From the NCBI GenBank assembly GCA_004296815.1, contig SCVT01000599.1, positions 1-5,630 of the forward strand: 5,630 nt of DNA, written 5' to 3'. Each line of letters starts with the position of its first letter. Position 1 is the first letter of the stretch. The position numbers were made by a program, and so were the translations under genes. The DNA is from Reyranella sp. GTDB taxonomy: Bacteria > Pseudomonadota > Alphaproteobacteria > Reyranellales > Reyranellaceae. Positions 5,326 through 5,630 of the stretch are shown one piece after another. The notes beneath the pieces were generated by a model. It made no database searches, was not told the origin of the DNA, and saw only the letters and a program-made list of their open reading frames with translations.

Positions 5326-5630
5326 ATGGAAGGGGCGGCGAGCTATCAGGCCACCTATCGCCGCTCCGAGGTGGCGATACCCCTGCTGATCTGCAGCGTC
5401 GCCCTGTTCTTCGTGGGCCTCTGGCTCGTGCTGCGTGATCTCCCGAACCCGCATCTGATGGCGGCGGTGCTGGGGCTCGTCGGCGCGCTCCTGCTGGCGA
5501 TGGTGCTGATACTGCTGATGGTCTTCAGCGTCCATCGCTGGACGATCGAGCCCGAAGGATTGCGCATCGTCGAGCGGCCGAAGGTGCCGTTGATGGGCCG
5601 CACGCTCGACCTGTTCGTGCCGTGGAGCGA
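5326..5630 (+). CDS. Small membrane protein with PH-like C-terminal region, 3' truncated
   Basis: An open frame starting with ATG at 5326, 6 bases after the CoA-transferase stop, and running off the right edge (101 full codons). The first 15 residues are polar. Two hydrophobic segments follow, about residues 16-36 and 43-67, separated by a short loop RDLPNP. Then comes WTIEPEGLRIVERPKVP and a segment ending FVPWS. A pair of transmembrane helices followed by an I-x-x-x-GL-x-I strand and a V-P-W-S strand resembles bacterial PH-like domain proteins (YcxB or YdbT-type); this is pattern resemblance only. No function can be given. The opposite strand is also open here, but its translation is His/Arg/Ala-rich shadow sequence, while this frame has sensible membrane topology. 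Close spacing implies cotranscription with the CoA-transferase, although no good Shine-Dalgarno is seen. Confidence 0.75.
   Translation, partial: MEGAASYQATYRRSEVAIPLLICSVALFFVGLWLVLRDLPNPHLMAAVLGLVGALLLAMVLILLMVFSVHRWTIEPEGLRIVERPKVPLMGRTLDLFVPWS

Noticed and set aside
3736..5535. 599-codon open frame on the minus strand opposite the second Bug gene, the CoA-transferase and the membrane protein
   Set aside because: The translation is dominated by His, Arg, Gln, Gly, Ala and Asp with no domain signature, and it lies antisense to genes with clear family motifs. In GC-rich DNA such long shadow frames are expected.

Overview
The window is a GC-rich, densely packed stretch of bacterial chromosome with every recognisable gene on the + strand. 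It most likely comes from a Pseudomonadota member, either an alphaproteobacterium (Reyranella/Bradyrhizobium-like) or a Burkholderiales species. The basis is high GC with G/C-ending codons and two Bug/TctC-type periplasmic binding proteins next to a family III CoA-transferase and an SDR, a mix typical of those groups. The assignment is inference; no rRNA or other phylogenetic marker is present.

Region 1 (1-2815) reads as one transcription unit. It holds the C-terminal third of a Bug/TctC binding protein (cut by the window edge), a PECR-like SDR oxidoreductase starting 2 bases after it, a secreted Cu/Zn superoxide dismutase (sodC) after a 33-base gap that contains a perfect hairpin, and a PLP-dependent D-cysteine desulfhydrase-type enzyme 8 bases after sodC. 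A very strong intrinsic-terminator hairpin (2851-2884) closes it.

Region 2 (2816-3057) is the only sizeable intergenic gap. It holds that terminator, a second smaller stem-loop and the Shine-Dalgarno site of the next gene.

Region 3 (3058-5630) begins a second unit: a complete Bug/TctC binding protein with a twin-arginine-like signal peptide, a 66-base gap with an inverted repeat and a weak promoter candidate, a CaiB/BaiF family III CoA-transferase, and the start of a small membrane protein that runs off the right edge.

Functionally this looks like accessory catabolic and uptake genes. The binding proteins would capture small carboxylates in the periplasm; the CoA-transferase could activate an acid as its CoA thioester; the enoyl-CoA reductase-like SDR could act on an acyl-CoA intermediate; the PLP enzyme would release sulfide, ammonia and pyruvate from D-cysteine or a similar amino acid; and SodC would detoxify periplasmic superoxide. 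That these steps form one pathway is not shown by the sequence. No tctA/tctB membrane genes, mobile element, CRISPR array, tRNA or rRNA is visible. I found no convincing evidence of a wholly new system; the items most worth checking are the altered SDR active site, two hairpins overlapping ribosome-binding regions, and the association of sodC with these metabolic genes.
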